Source: Lunularia cruciata (taxonomy: Eukaryota; Streptophyta; Marchantiopsida; Lunulariales; Lunulariaceae). Taken from it: 64,000 nucleotides of DNA. The position numbers and the translations under genes were made by a program. This document shows positions 54,296 through 64,000 of this stretch, piece after piece (the first letter of the stretch is position 1; each line of letters begins with the position of its first letter). A model generated the notes under the pieces. That model was not told the DNA's origin. It ran no database searches and worked only from the letters and a program-made list of their open reading frames with translations. Location: positions 25,352,732-25,416,731 of the forward strand of contig OX419757.1 of NCBI GenBank assembly GCA_948567375.1, in the 5' to 3' direction.

Positions 54296-54889
54296 CCCGT
54301 ATTGTGTGATGGAGGGTTTTTGTTTAAATTTCTTGTGATTGGACCCATTCCATTCTCTGTTTCTTGTTTGTGCACCACGTTCGTGAGAGTGACTTTTGAG
54401 CGCTGGTGCTTTGGTGTGCTCTCGGTGGTGAGGCTGGAGTGATGACCAGTCAGACTATCTTTGTTTCTCTCCGGTGAGGCAAGAAGTGATGACCTGCAGA
54501 CCGTGAGAGTGCGTGTTATGATGACAGGTTATAGATTGCCTTTTCCTTTAGTGTAATTATCTCGGTTAGAGTTACATTAGTGGGTGGTGCTTAGTTGGTA
54601 TTGGCACTTGGTGGTGTTGGCACTTGGTAGGGTACTTGCGGTTACGACTTGCGGTTGCAGTTGGTGGTTCGGGTTTGCTGTTGCGGTTATTTGGTCACAA
54701 CGGAGTTCTTTGGGGATTCCAAAGGAGATAACTCTACAGTACGTAATGGGTTTACTCTGAGTGGTGCTCGGTATCAGTCTGTATCTCAGGTCCCAATGAG
54801 GGAGGAGATTGACTCTGAGTTGGAGTTCGACACAAGAGCTGATTCAGTTGAGAGTGCACTTGGTGTGTCCGCACCGTTGTTGTGGGACA

Positions 54890-55720
54890 TGGACAAGATT
54901 TATGGGCCTCCAAAGGCCCTAGGCGTTACTTTGGTACAATGGGTATCATTGAGTTGGATGGCTTCATCCAGAAGTTTGATAGTTGGTGTGATTTGCAGTA
55001 GATACGGAACCCAACTTTGTTTACACCCTTCATGGCATGGAAGGGGTTGTTTCAACACTTGGAGTGTCCGCCGATGGATGACTACCATGAATTCAAGAGA
55101 GTTCATTTGGAGGAGATTGAGTTATGGAGACAATATTGGTCTCCACACTATGTCTCCATCATTTCACGCTCAGTGGCCAGGAGTAGATCTGCTGTACCTA
55201 TGAGTTCTAGCTCGAGTAGTGTGGGTGGAGCTAGTGGAGATGCACTAGTTGGAGATAGTGCTACTACGAGTGGAGGTATCGTTGCAGGAGGTGGTGTGGT
55301 ATCGGGGTTTAACCCCGTGGTGGAGTGCTTTCTATGTTTGAGGTAGAACTACTAGGAAGTGCAGACTGACAAGTTGAGGAGCTTGTAGGAATTCCAACAG
55401 AAGGCTAGAGAGAGCATATGCAAGGCATACACTCGCATGAGGCGGCCGATCAGTTTCACTCAAGGAGTTATTGAGGCCCAAGTAGTCAAGTTTTGGTATG
55501 GGATACTGGACAAGGAGTTGCAACGTAGAGTTCGTGATGCTACGTTGTTACAGGCTACTTCGTCTACTTTGGCAGTGGTCTTTGGTTTGGATCAGCGTAT
55601 TGAGCTCAACATGGTGGAGGAGAGAGTAATGACATCTAGATTTGGTAGAGAGATTTCATCCACAGTTGTGACTTTTTCTAGAGTGCAACAGAGTGCACCA
55701 TGCCCAATTGGTTTTTGAGG
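54890..55720 (+). pseudogene. Gypsy-like gag
   Basis: Allowing frameshifts and a stop near 54999, the translation contains a gag-like FIQKFDSWC, TLFTPFMAWKGLFQHLECPP, EEIELWRQYWSPHYVSI. After a Ser/Gly-rich linker comes TQGVIEAQVVKFWYGILDKELQRRV and ERIELNMVEERVM-like sequence to ~55650. It resembles Ty3/gypsy gag capsid regions. Non-functional. Confidence 0.6.
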
Positions 55721-55826
55721 ACAATGTGGACAGCTCAGATCCTATGGAGCGAGTGGAGGGCCTAGTGGAGTTAGACCTTTACCCTCATTTTTGGGTCAGC
55801 AGCAACCAGTAAGTGGTGGTGTTGCT

Positions 55827-55964
55827 TGTTGGACTTGTGGTGGACCTCATCATCGAAGAGAATGTACTCATGCAGTGGACCTGATACCTTGGGTGTATCA
55901 CAGCCAACACAGAGGCAGTGTGAGCATTGCCACAGATTTGGCCACACTAGTGACCGGTGTTTTG
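55827..55964 (+). pseudogene. Two gag zinc knuckles in different frames
   Basis: The first, CWTCGGPHHRREC, is a CCHC knuckle one residue short. The second, CEHCHRFGHTSDRC, is a perfect CX2CX4HX4C in another frame, so a frameshift lies between them. Confidence 0.7.
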
Positions 55965-56839
55965 ACCTACACCCAGAGTTACGGAGTGGTCGGGCTGCTA
56001 TGGCAGGTAGTAGAGGAGCTCCAATTCATGGAGGACGAGGTGGTAGAGGATCTACACCTAGTAGGTGTGCAGTACCTGCCCTTACTTTTGACACAACTAT
56101 GGTTACTCGGATTGAGCAATTGGAGTAGAGATTGGCTAGTATGGCTATTGTTCAGAGGAGATCAGATTTGGGTGCTGAGGCTTCCACCTCATATGCTGGT
56201 GATAGAGATGCTTTGGACTTCATGTGCGGAGCAGCACAGGTGGATGCATCTGCAGCAGTGACTAGGAGTGCAGTACGTGCTCCAAAGCCTAGAGGAGCAT
56301 TAGTGGAGTTGGACCCACAAAGAGGAGAGGTTGGGAGACAGGTCAGATTTCCCCAGTCTGTCACGCTATCTGAGGTATTGCAGACGACATCCATGGTTCC
56401 TAGACGTCTCAGTGCATGTGTGGTAGGTGGTGATGGAGTACATGATGGACTACTTACTAGTCAACCACCTGCTACTACACAAACTGAGTCTAGCATGATG
56501 TTGGGACCGACTAAGTTGATTATGCAGCGTCCTCTATTTTTGGCCAATGACATGTTTACATTGGGAGTTGACCCAACCCCAGTGTTCCGGTTGGCTGTCA
56601 CGTGGTGTGAGAGTAGGGATGGTGAGGTTCCTACTACCAGAGCAGAGGTGGTTGGTAGTGGAGCTGACTTGGTTGAGGAACATGAGATTCGTTCAGCGAC
56701 CAATGGTTTATGGCATACAACAACGGCTAGGTTGGAGGAGTTGCCAGCTAGACCAACCTTTGAGAGAGCGCGGTTTACACCTAGTGTTGTCCTATTGGAT
56801 AACCAGAGGGGATTTTTTGTTTGGTAGAACCTTCAAGGA

Positions 56840-57150
56840 AGGTCTATACACCACAGAGAGTCTTGTTAGACTCTGGTGCAAAACTCTTTATGTCAAGGAA
56901 GGCTGCAATTGTCGGTCTGGAGTTACGGAAGACCGATGTAGAGAGGTGTCCATTTCAGATCCAGACATCTCTAGGTGGTGGTTCGACATAGTACATCACA
57001 CGTGAGGAGCTTGTTGTCCAGGTTCAACCTGGCCATCCGACTGATAGCTCGGTGGTGAGAGCTCAGGCTATTGCAACAATAGTTGAGTCATATGATGTGC
57101 TAGTTGGGGGAGCAGTGTTATACCTCATGGGTTTCAACATTGACTATTGG
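56840..57150 (+). pseudogene. Retropepsin-like aspartic protease
   Basis: VLLDSGAKLFMSRKAA holds the Asp-Ser-Gly-Ala active site (56869-56880). ~75 residues on, the YDVLVGGAVLYLMGFNIDYW segment matches the C-terminal strand region of retroviral-type proteases (usual IIGMDWL). A TAG (56989-56991) interrupts it. Confidence 0.65.
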
Positions 57151-57549
57151 GAAGAGATAACCTCTTATAGACCTGGTTGGCAGTTTGGTGAGGGATGGGT
57201 ATATCGCCTACCAGTACGCTTCAGTAGTGGCAGTCTTGGCTCACTACAGTCCGGGACCATGGGAGCATCAGTTTTAGCTTTCAGTGGTGCAATTACTTGG
57301 CCTGGTGACTTGTTGGAGTGGAACGCCCATGCAGAGGATACTCCAATACTAGAGAAGATCACTCGACTTTGGAGTACGAGTGGGATTGTTCCATCCACCT
57401 TGGATATTCTATTGTGGAGTTTAGAGGAGGCATTGCAGCAACATGCACATCAGTTGGTGCAGCAGGCTTGGAGTGGAGCCTTTGTATCATCAAGAGATGA
57501 GTATGAGGATGAGCCTCTAGAGGCGATTGCTTTGACACCTGTGGATACC

Positions 57550-57887
57550 ACACTCATTGCTTGGCAGTATCTTGTAGAGGGGATATGCCTATTGGAGTTG
57601 TTTGGTGGGATTAGCACCGGACTAGTTGCGGTATTACATGCGGGTATAGCAGTACAGAGGTACTTGTATGTAGAGAGAGATGAGACTGCTAGGCGAGTCT
57701 CTCTATATCATATGGCAAACTTGGCCTATCGGGTATCCGGAGTTATTACCAATGTCAGCAGTTAGAGGTTACCAAAAGGCCCTACCAGCTGACATTTCCT
57801 TACGGAGGGCGCATGACCTAGAGAGACATGGACCTATTCATTTGGTGATTTCTGGATGGCCATGTTAGGGACATACAAGTGCTGGTA
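57550..57887 (+). pseudogene. N-terminal half of a retroelement-borne cytosine-5 DNA methyltransferase
   Basis: Motif I reads LLELFGGISTGLVAVLHAGI (57588-57647), the SAM-binding loop. It is followed by RYLYVERDETARR (motif II-like acidic residue). After a frameshift near 57760, LPADISLRRAH (motif III-like) and GPIHLVISGWPC (motif IV) follow, with the catalytic Cys codon TGT at 57863-57865. The next codon is TAG where Gln (CAG) is expected, then GHTSAG. It is cut at GGTA (57884-57887) by LINE DNA. The following motifs VI-X are found in the copy at 1023-1720. Such an enzyme would methylate cytosine C5 in DNA; this copy is dead. Confidence 0.82.
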
Positions 57888-57945
57888 CTTTGAGCCTATT
57901 GCACTTCTAGAGGTGATCAAGGAGCAGTTCTTACAAGGAGCAGTT
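57888..57945 (+). mobile_element. LINE scrap at the insertion boundary
   Basis: About 45 bp (TTTGAGCCTATTGCACTTC...GGAGCAGTTCTTAC) match the late ORF2 of the LINE (8522-8570) and precede the true LINE 5' end. Probably a template switch during insertion. Confidence 0.6.
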
Positions 57946-58065
57946 TTAGAGATGAGATTTTCCCAAAACTTCAAATAGTCATATCTCAGTACTTGCTCAT
58001 CCAAACCTTATGATTTTGGTCTTGTTTGAAGCGCCTCGCCAAGAGCTTTCCATGGACACAAAGAT

Positions 58066-58401
58066 TATTTCCAAGGCCATAGTGTGTGAGTTTATTGCTC
58101 ATTCTTTGAGAGTCTATGATCTTCACATTTTGCAAGCATATAGATTGGGACAACAAGGTGCACAACCAAGAAGCATTTTGGTGAGGTTTGGCTCAGAAAC
58201 TCAAAGGAATACAGTGATGGATAACAAGGCTATACTGAGGGGCGGCGTATTTGGTTGGACCTTGATCTCACACCTCTCCAATGGCAAGCAAAGAAGGGAG
58301 AATTAGCAAAAGTGAAGGAGGCTCAACAAGCAGGTTTTGTTGCATTCTTGAGAGACAATAGAGCTGTGATCACCCAAAGAAAGTTGTCAACTACCGCATA
58401 G
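58066..58401 (+). pseudogene. LINE ORF1 C-terminal part
   Basis: Contains the RRM-like AYRLGQQGAQPRSILVRFGS block. A one-base deletion near 58242 (in the run before GGCGGCG) breaks the frame. The terminal TAG-CAA-TTC is kept. Confidence 0.8.
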
Positions 58402-59850
58402 CAATTCCAGACCCTTAGAGTGTTGTTTTGGAATGTTCATGGTCTCACACATACCAAGTACTCAAGCGCTAAACCTATGTGGGATGATTCTGATCTGATC
58501 AATCTTGTGGAGACATGGGAACATGAAGGAAACACCATTCAAGACATTGAAGGTTTCATTCTTGTTGGTTCAAGTTGGAACAAGCGGAGGCATCACAGAG
58601 GAAGGGGCTTTGGAGGTATTGCTACTTACGTCAGATTTGGCTTTGAAAAATCAGTCTCTCTGATAGGTCAAGACTCAAGTGGACAATACCAATGGCTGAG
58701 GATTGGAGGAGTTGATACACCTTGCTTCCTTGCTGTTTGTTACTTTGCCCCATTGACATCACCAATCTATTCAAGCGGATCTCTCAACACCATGCAGCCT
58801 TTCCACTCCTTGACAAAGGATGTGTTGGAATTTCAAAGTAAAGGTGCAATACTTATTCTTGGTGATTTCAATGCTAGGATCCAAACCTTTCAGATTCCTG
58901 AGTTTAGTGACCTTGAGAATGACCCTTTCCATAGTTTGATAGATCATTCTAGTGCTTGGTCCCGCTCTTCCAAAGATCTCATATCCAACTCCATGAGTGA
59001 GCACTTTTTGAGCTTTGGTACCAATTGTAGCTTGAAGATCTTGAATGGCCTTTCTCAATTTCTAGAAACTTGTAAGAGCACATGCTTTAATTCTGGTGGA
59101 TCCAACATTGTAGATTATATGCTCACCTCACCCAATGATATACACATTGTCTCAGATTGTGTTGTTTTAGATCCTCAACCTGAATCTAACCATGCACCTT
59201 TATCTTGTGTCATCATTCTTTCTTGCCTCAATAGAACCACATTACCTATTGACCATGCCTTTAGAGGGAAACTCCGTCTCAATTTTCACAAGCGAGATTT
59301 GTACCAACAAGCTATCCATGAGAAATTGAGCTCTATGGAGTGGAGTTCTGATTTTCAACAACGTAGTGATCAATTGGTTGAACTTCTTCAATCTACATCA
59401 ACAACTCTATTTCCACGAGGTTTTCACAGGAAGAGACTTGGTCTCCCTTGCAATAGGTGGTTTGATGTTGACTGTAAAATTGCAAGGATCAAAGCTATGG
59501 ATAGGTCTCTTGATCAGATTGCACAAAATCAGGCTTTTGTCTCTTATAGAAAGTTGGTGAAGTGCAAGAAGCGAGCACTCTTGAGACTCAAGGGGGATGA
59601 GTTGAGCATTGAATTGAGGAGCAATCCTAAGGCTTTTTGGCAAAAAGTAACCATCAGATCTCCATTTCCATCGCTGGACGTGAATGAGTTTTGTGAATAT
59701 GTGAAGGATCTGTACTTTTACCCTGATGCTCCAAGCATGGCACCTTGCCTTGGATCTGCTCTCACCATCTCTGAAGCTAATGTCCAGTACCAATTGAAGA
59801 AGTTGGCCAATAGTAAGGCTGAAGACCTTGATGGACTATGTGTGGACTAT
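58402..59850 (+). pseudogene. LINE ORF2 endonuclease, RT interrupted
   Basis: Endonuclease motifs LFWNVHG, NLVETW and LGDFNAR are present; SNHAPL has Asn for the usual Asp of SDHAP. The frame is open up to 59850, where the nested LINE cuts the RT at LDGLCV. The RT resumes at 60446. Confidence 0.85.
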
Positions 59851-60445
59851 GATGGCCACTAGGTGGAATGTTTCTGAGCGACATTGGAGATTGGAGCCTA
59901 TTGCACTACGAGAAGTGATCAAGGAGCAGTTCTTACTTCGCCTATGGCAGCAACCTGGTACCAAGATGGTGTTCTATCAGCAATTTGTAAATCCTATGTT
60001 GGTGTATTGTGAGCAAGATTATCTCTTGGCTAGGATTTCTACTTCACTTAGACATGTTATTGCTCAATATAGAACTAGTTCTCATAGACTAGAAGTAGAA
60101 CAAGGACGTTGGCAGCAGATAGAGCACTCCATGCAACTTTGCAAATTGTGTATTATGAGCAAAGTTGAGGATGAGCATCATGTGTTTATTGATTGCCCTA
60201 GTTACATGCTGATCAGAGTTAGACATCAGATTATTTGTCGTGATTTCTCTACTCTCTTACAAGTTGAAGCTTTAGCGTTAGGGAAGTACATGACAGAAGT
60301 TAGTTTACATCGGACCAATTTGTTACAGATTGGTCAGATGCCCTAGGCCCTTGCCTAGGCTCACATTTCATGTGTTTTGTATTGTGTTTCTAGCCTTTTG
60401 ACTCTTTGGGTCTTTCAGGCTTTATATTTCATTGTTCATTGTTGT
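59851..60445 (+). mobile_element. Nested 5'-truncated LINE with short TSD
   Basis: Carries only the last ~170 codons of ORF2 (RWNVSERHW...QIGQMP, stop at 60344-60346), the 3' hairpin and a TTCATTG tail. The host sequence GACTATGTGT | TGTGTTGAACT duplicates TGTGT. A filler GGACTATG repeats the adjacent target. Confidence 0.8.
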
Positions 60446-61345
60446 GTTGAACTACTTAAGTGGGGTGGTAGCCATCTGATTTCAGTGTTCACTTCTCTCT
60501 TGAATGAGGCTATCAGGTGTGGCTTGCCTGATAGATGGTGCTTCAAGAAGGTAGTTCCAATTCACAAGTCTGGTCAGAGAGATATTGTCACCAATTATCG
60601 TACCATTCTAGTGGGTAGTATCTTTGCCAAATTGTATGGTCAAATTTTGGAGTCTAGGTTGAGTACTTGGGTTGAAAAGTACAGAATTCAAGCTAAGTTC
60701 CAAGCGGGTTTCAGATCAGGCTTTAGTACTTTGGATCATCTATTGGTACTCCATGTTTTGTGGTGGAAATCTAAAGGTGGTGGGAGAGCTCTCTATGTTG
60801 CATTTATTGATTTCAGGAAGGCCTTTGATAAGGTGCTTAAGAAATCATTAAGTGAGAGACTCATGGAAGTTGGTGTCTCAGCTGATCTGATTGGTGCTAT
60901 CTCTAGACTCTATGAGAAGGTGGTTGTGAAACTTTCATCTTTGAGCTCTCAAGATGTCCTTAGCACAATGGGTGTGATTCAAGGTTGCTTTTTATCCCCA
61001 ACATTGTTTGGAATCTTCATCAATGATCTAGAGAGGGTGCTTATGGAAGCTGGAGCTACAAGTGTACAGGTTGGCTCTTTGATGATACATGCACTCCTTT
61101 ATGCAGATGATGTAGTGCTCCTCTCTACCAATCCACAAAGTTTACAAAAGTTGTTGGATTCTCTTCTCTTGTTTTGCAATCAAACAAAGATGGAAGTGAA
61201 CCTTGACAAGTCCAACGTGATTGTGGGTGGGTTCTAAAGGTGTCACACCTTTCTTTTTTGATGGACAACAATTGGAGCAGGTTTCTTCTTACAAGTACTT
61301 GGGCCTTGAGTTTTCTCATGAATATAGTTGGTCTACTTGTGTGAA
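60446..61345 (+). pseudogene. LINE reverse transcriptase, remainder of interrupted copy
   Basis: ELLKWGGSHLISV through AFIDFRKAFD, GVIQGCFLSP, ALLYADDVVLLS and EVNLDKSNVI. A one-base insertion at ~61226 shifts the frame; similarity continues to TGTGTGAAGATGA (61345), where the inverted copy starts. Confidence 0.85.
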
Positions 61346-64000
61346 GATGAACAATGAACAATGAACAATGAAATATAAAGCCCGAAAGACCCAAAGAGTC
61401 AAAAGGCTGGAAACACAATACAAAACACATGAAATGTGAGCCTAGGCAAGGGCCTAGGGCATCTGACCAATCTGTAACAAATTGGTCCGATGTAAACTAA
61501 CCTCTGTCATGTACTTCCCTAACGCTAAAGCTTCAACCTGTAAGAGAGTTAAGAAATCACTACAAGTAATCTGATGTCTAACTCTAATCTGCATGTAACA
61601 AGGGCAAACAATCAACACATGATGCTCATCCTCAACTTTGCTCATAGTACACAATTTGCAAAGTCGCATGGAGTGCTCTATCTGCTGCCAACGTCCTTGT
61701 TCTACTTCTAGTCTATGAGAACTAGTTCTATACTGAGCAATAACATGTCTAAGTGAAGTAGAAATCCTAGCCAAGAGATAATCTTGCTCACAATACACCA
61801 ACATAGGATTTACAAATTGCTGATAGAACACCATCTTGGTACCGGGCTGCTGCCATAAGCGAAGTAAGAACTGCTCCTTGATCACTTCTCGTAGTGCAAT
61901 AGGCTCCAACCTCCAATGTCGCTCACAAACATTCCACCTTGTGGCCCATGCAATCAGATCTGTATACCAACCGACAGATAGAGTGGCACAAAAAGCTTGG
62001 TAGGGAAGTCTCTCATGCTCCATGGACCTCACCTTAGTGGCATATGTGATAGCTAAAAACAAAGCTTTAGCCTCAAGTGGCAAAAACCCGGTTTCAGCAA
62101 GCAACAATACATAGGGAGTTTGTGTCCTCACCCCAAGTTCATCACACAAAAACAATTTCTGAACTTTCTCCACCTTTTGCCACCATGTCTTCTTAGTACC
62201 TGGACCCCAAATCTGAGCACCATAGAGAACCACCGGCTGCACAAGAGATCTGAACAACACCTTCTTCAACTCCCATGTGGTAAGGTGGGCAAGTCTAGAG
62301 CGGTTCATGAGTGAATACAAAGCTCTAGAGCCTACATTGATTCTCATCTTCACACAAGTGGACCAACTATAGTCATGAGAAAACTCAAGGCCCAAGTACT
62401 TATGAGAAGAAACATGCTCCAATTGCTGTCCATCAACAAAGAAAGGTGTGACACCTTTAGAACCCACCACAATCACCTTGGACTTGTCAAGGTTCACTTC
62501 CATCTTTGTTTGATTGCAAAAGCAAAGTAGAGAATCCAACAGCTTCTGTAAACTTTGTGGATTTGTGGAGAGAAGCACTACATCATCTGCATAAAGGAGT
62601 GCATGTATCATCAAAGAGCCAACCTGTACACCTGTAGCTCCAGCTTCCATGAGTAGACTCTCTAGATCATCGATGAAGATTCCGAACAGAGTTGGAGATA
62701 GAGAGCAGCCTTGGATCACACCCATTGTGCTAAGGACATCTTGAGAGCTCAAAGATGAAAGTTTCACAATCACTTTCTCATAGAGTCTTGAGATAGCACC
62801 AATCAGATCAGCTATAACACCCACTTCAATGAGTCTCTCACTTAGAGATTTCCTGAGCACCTTATCAAAGGCCTTCCTGAAATCAATAAAGGCAACATAG
62901 AGAGCTCTCCCAACACCCTTAATTTTCCACCACAAAACATGAAGTACTAATAGGTGGTCCAAAGTACTAAAGCCTGATCTGAAACCAGCTTGGCACTTAA
63001 ATCAAATTTTGTGCTTTTCAGCCCAAGTGCTCAACCTTGACTCCAAAATTCGACCATACAACTTGGCAAAGACACTACCAACAAGTATGGTACGGTAATT
63101 GGTGACAACATCTCTCTGGCCAGACTTGTGAACAGGAACTACCTTCTTGAAGCACCATCTATCCGGAAAGCCACACTTGATTGCCTCATTCAAATGAGAA
63201 GTGAGTACTGAAATCAGCTGGCTACTGCCCCACTTCAGGAGTTCAACACATAGTCCATCAAGGTCTTCAGCCTTACCATTGGCCAACTTCTTCAATTGGT
63301 ATTTGACATCAGCTTCAGAGATGGTGAGAGTAGATCCAAGGCAAGGTGCCATGCTTGGAGCATTTGGGAAAAAGTACAAATCCTTCACATAGTCACAAAG
63401 CTCATTTAGGTCCAGCGATGGAGATGGAGATCTGATGGTTACCTTCTTCCAGAAAGCCTTGGGATTGCTCCTTAGTTCAGTGCTCAACTCAACTCCTTTG
63501 AGTCTTAGAAATGCTCGCTTTTTGCACTTCACCAACTTTCTGTATGAAACAAAAGCTTGATTTTGTGCAATCTGACCAAGAGATCTATCCATAGCTTTGA
63601 TCCTTGCCATTTTGCAATCAGCATCATACCACCTATTGCAACGAAGACTGAGTCTCTTCCTGTGGGAGCCTCTTGGAAACAAAGAAGTTGATGTAGATTG
63701 AAGAAGTTCAATCAATTGATGACTACGTTGTTGAAAATCAGAACTCCACTCCATAGAACTCAATTTCTCTTGGATAGCTTGTTGGTACAAGTCTCTCTTG
63801 TGAAAATCTAGACGAAGTTTGCCTCTAAAAGCATGGTCTATAGGTAATGTGGTTCTATTGAGGCAAGGAAAAAGGATGGTACAAGATAGAGGTGCATGGT
63901 CTGATTCTGGTTGAGGATCTAAAATAGCAAAATCTGAGACAAGATGGATATCATTAGCTGAAGTGAGCATATAATCTATGGTGCTTGATCCACCTGAAGC
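61346..64000 (-). mobile_element. LINE copy, minus strand, runs off the window
   Basis: Tail of CAATGAA units at 61346-61370, 3' UTR hairpin (61439-61456), and ORF2 from its stop at 61454 up to the endonuclease at 64000. It is inserted in the plus-strand LINE after TGTGAAGATGA. Confidence 0.92.
61454..64000 (-). pseudogene. LINE ORF2 (endonuclease C-terminus, RT, zinc finger), one stop
   Basis: One frame holds the end of the endonuclease (SDHAPLS), RT motifs AFIDFRKAFD, GVIQGCSLSP, ALLYADDVVLLS, and the C-terminal CKLC...HH...C. The only break seen is a TGA at about 62999-63001, where other copies have CGA. N-terminal part lies beyond the window. Confidence 0.88.

Larger units (their letters stand above)
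54280..57887 (+). mobile_element. Decayed Ty3/gypsy-like element carrying a C5 methyltransferase
   Basis: Plus-strand order: gag, two zinc knuckles, aspartic protease, then a cytosine-5 methyltransferase N-terminal half, cut at 57887 by LINE sequence. Neither RT, RNase H nor integrase of this element is visible in the window. Many frameshifts and stops. A second copy supplies the methyltransferase C-terminal half at 1023-1860. Confidence 0.75.
57946..61345 (+). mobile_element. LINE copy with internal deletion and two nested LINE insertions
   Basis: Starts with the family leader, loses most of it and the first ~170 codons of ORF1 (junction ~58066), then runs through ORF1, the TAG at 58399-58401, and the endonuclease. 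A 5'-truncated copy (59851-60445) interrupts the reverse transcriptase. The host copy continues from 60446 to 61345, where a minus-strand LINE begins. Confidence 0.85.

Noticed and set aside
1-64000. rRNA or tRNA genes.
   Set aside because: No cloverleaf with A/B boxes and no rRNA-like conserved stretch was recognised on either strand; a tRNAscan run would be decisive.

Overview
The window looks like nuclear DNA of a land plant. It holds a secreted eight-cysteine lipid-transfer protein gene with a GT-AG intron, an eight-exon plant-type methylthioadenosine/SAH nucleosidase gene with one 8.9 kb intron, and a short ankyrin gene, all embedded in retroelements. The mix of elements (L1-like LINEs with a coiled-coil/RRM ORF1, a restriction-like-endonuclease non-LTR element, and a Ty3/gypsy-type element carrying a cytosine-5 methyltransferase) suggests a seed-free plant such as a bryophyte, lycophyte or fern, but I cannot name a species.

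Layout. 1-1024: 3' end of a LINE. 1023-1860: C-terminal half of a decayed retroelement-borne C5 DNA methyltransferase. 1862-12952: four pieces of one LINE family in alternating orientation, including an almost complete copy (4482-8897, +) and a second long copy (8898-12952, -). 12953-14174: CT-rich DNA and part of an unidentified ORF, which is split by an LTR-type unit (14180-17929) with a perfect 5-bp target duplication and its own decayed coiled-coil ORF. 18122-26230: AT-rich, gene-poor DNA with a short related LTR-like unit, a foldback repeat and degenerate tandem repeats. 26230-26730: stray 3' ends of an RLE-type element. 27810-28482: lipid-transfer protein gene (-). 31316-42718: MTA/SAH nucleosidase gene (-); its intron 5 contains a Copia element (32170-40737), itself invaded by a solo LTR and by three copies of a repeat family I call element A. 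44250-47535: decayed RLE-type non-LTR retrotransposon (+). 47910-48392: ankyrin protein gene (+). 49685-51958: the longest copy of element A. 54280-57887: decayed Ty3/gypsy-like element with gag, two zinc knuckles, aspartic protease and the N-terminal half of a C5 methyltransferase (+). 57888-64000: another nest of LINE copies.

The main points of interest are: (1) a cytosine-5 methyltransferase encoded inside an LTR-retrotransposon polyprotein, seen as two complementary halves at the two ends of the window, each interrupted at the same codon by the same LINE family; (2) LINE ORF1 and ORF2 in one frame, separated by a single UAG in the context UAG-CAA-UUC, with the endonuclease's catalytic Asn upstream of any in-frame AUG, which points to stop-codon readthrough; (3) an LTR-like unit with its own ORF; (4) a tandemly duplicated exon with dead splice sites in the nucleosidase gene; and (5) element A, which has direct terminal repeats but 13-15 bp target duplications and 5' truncation. 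The host genes appear functionally unrelated to one another; the rest is layered transposon history.
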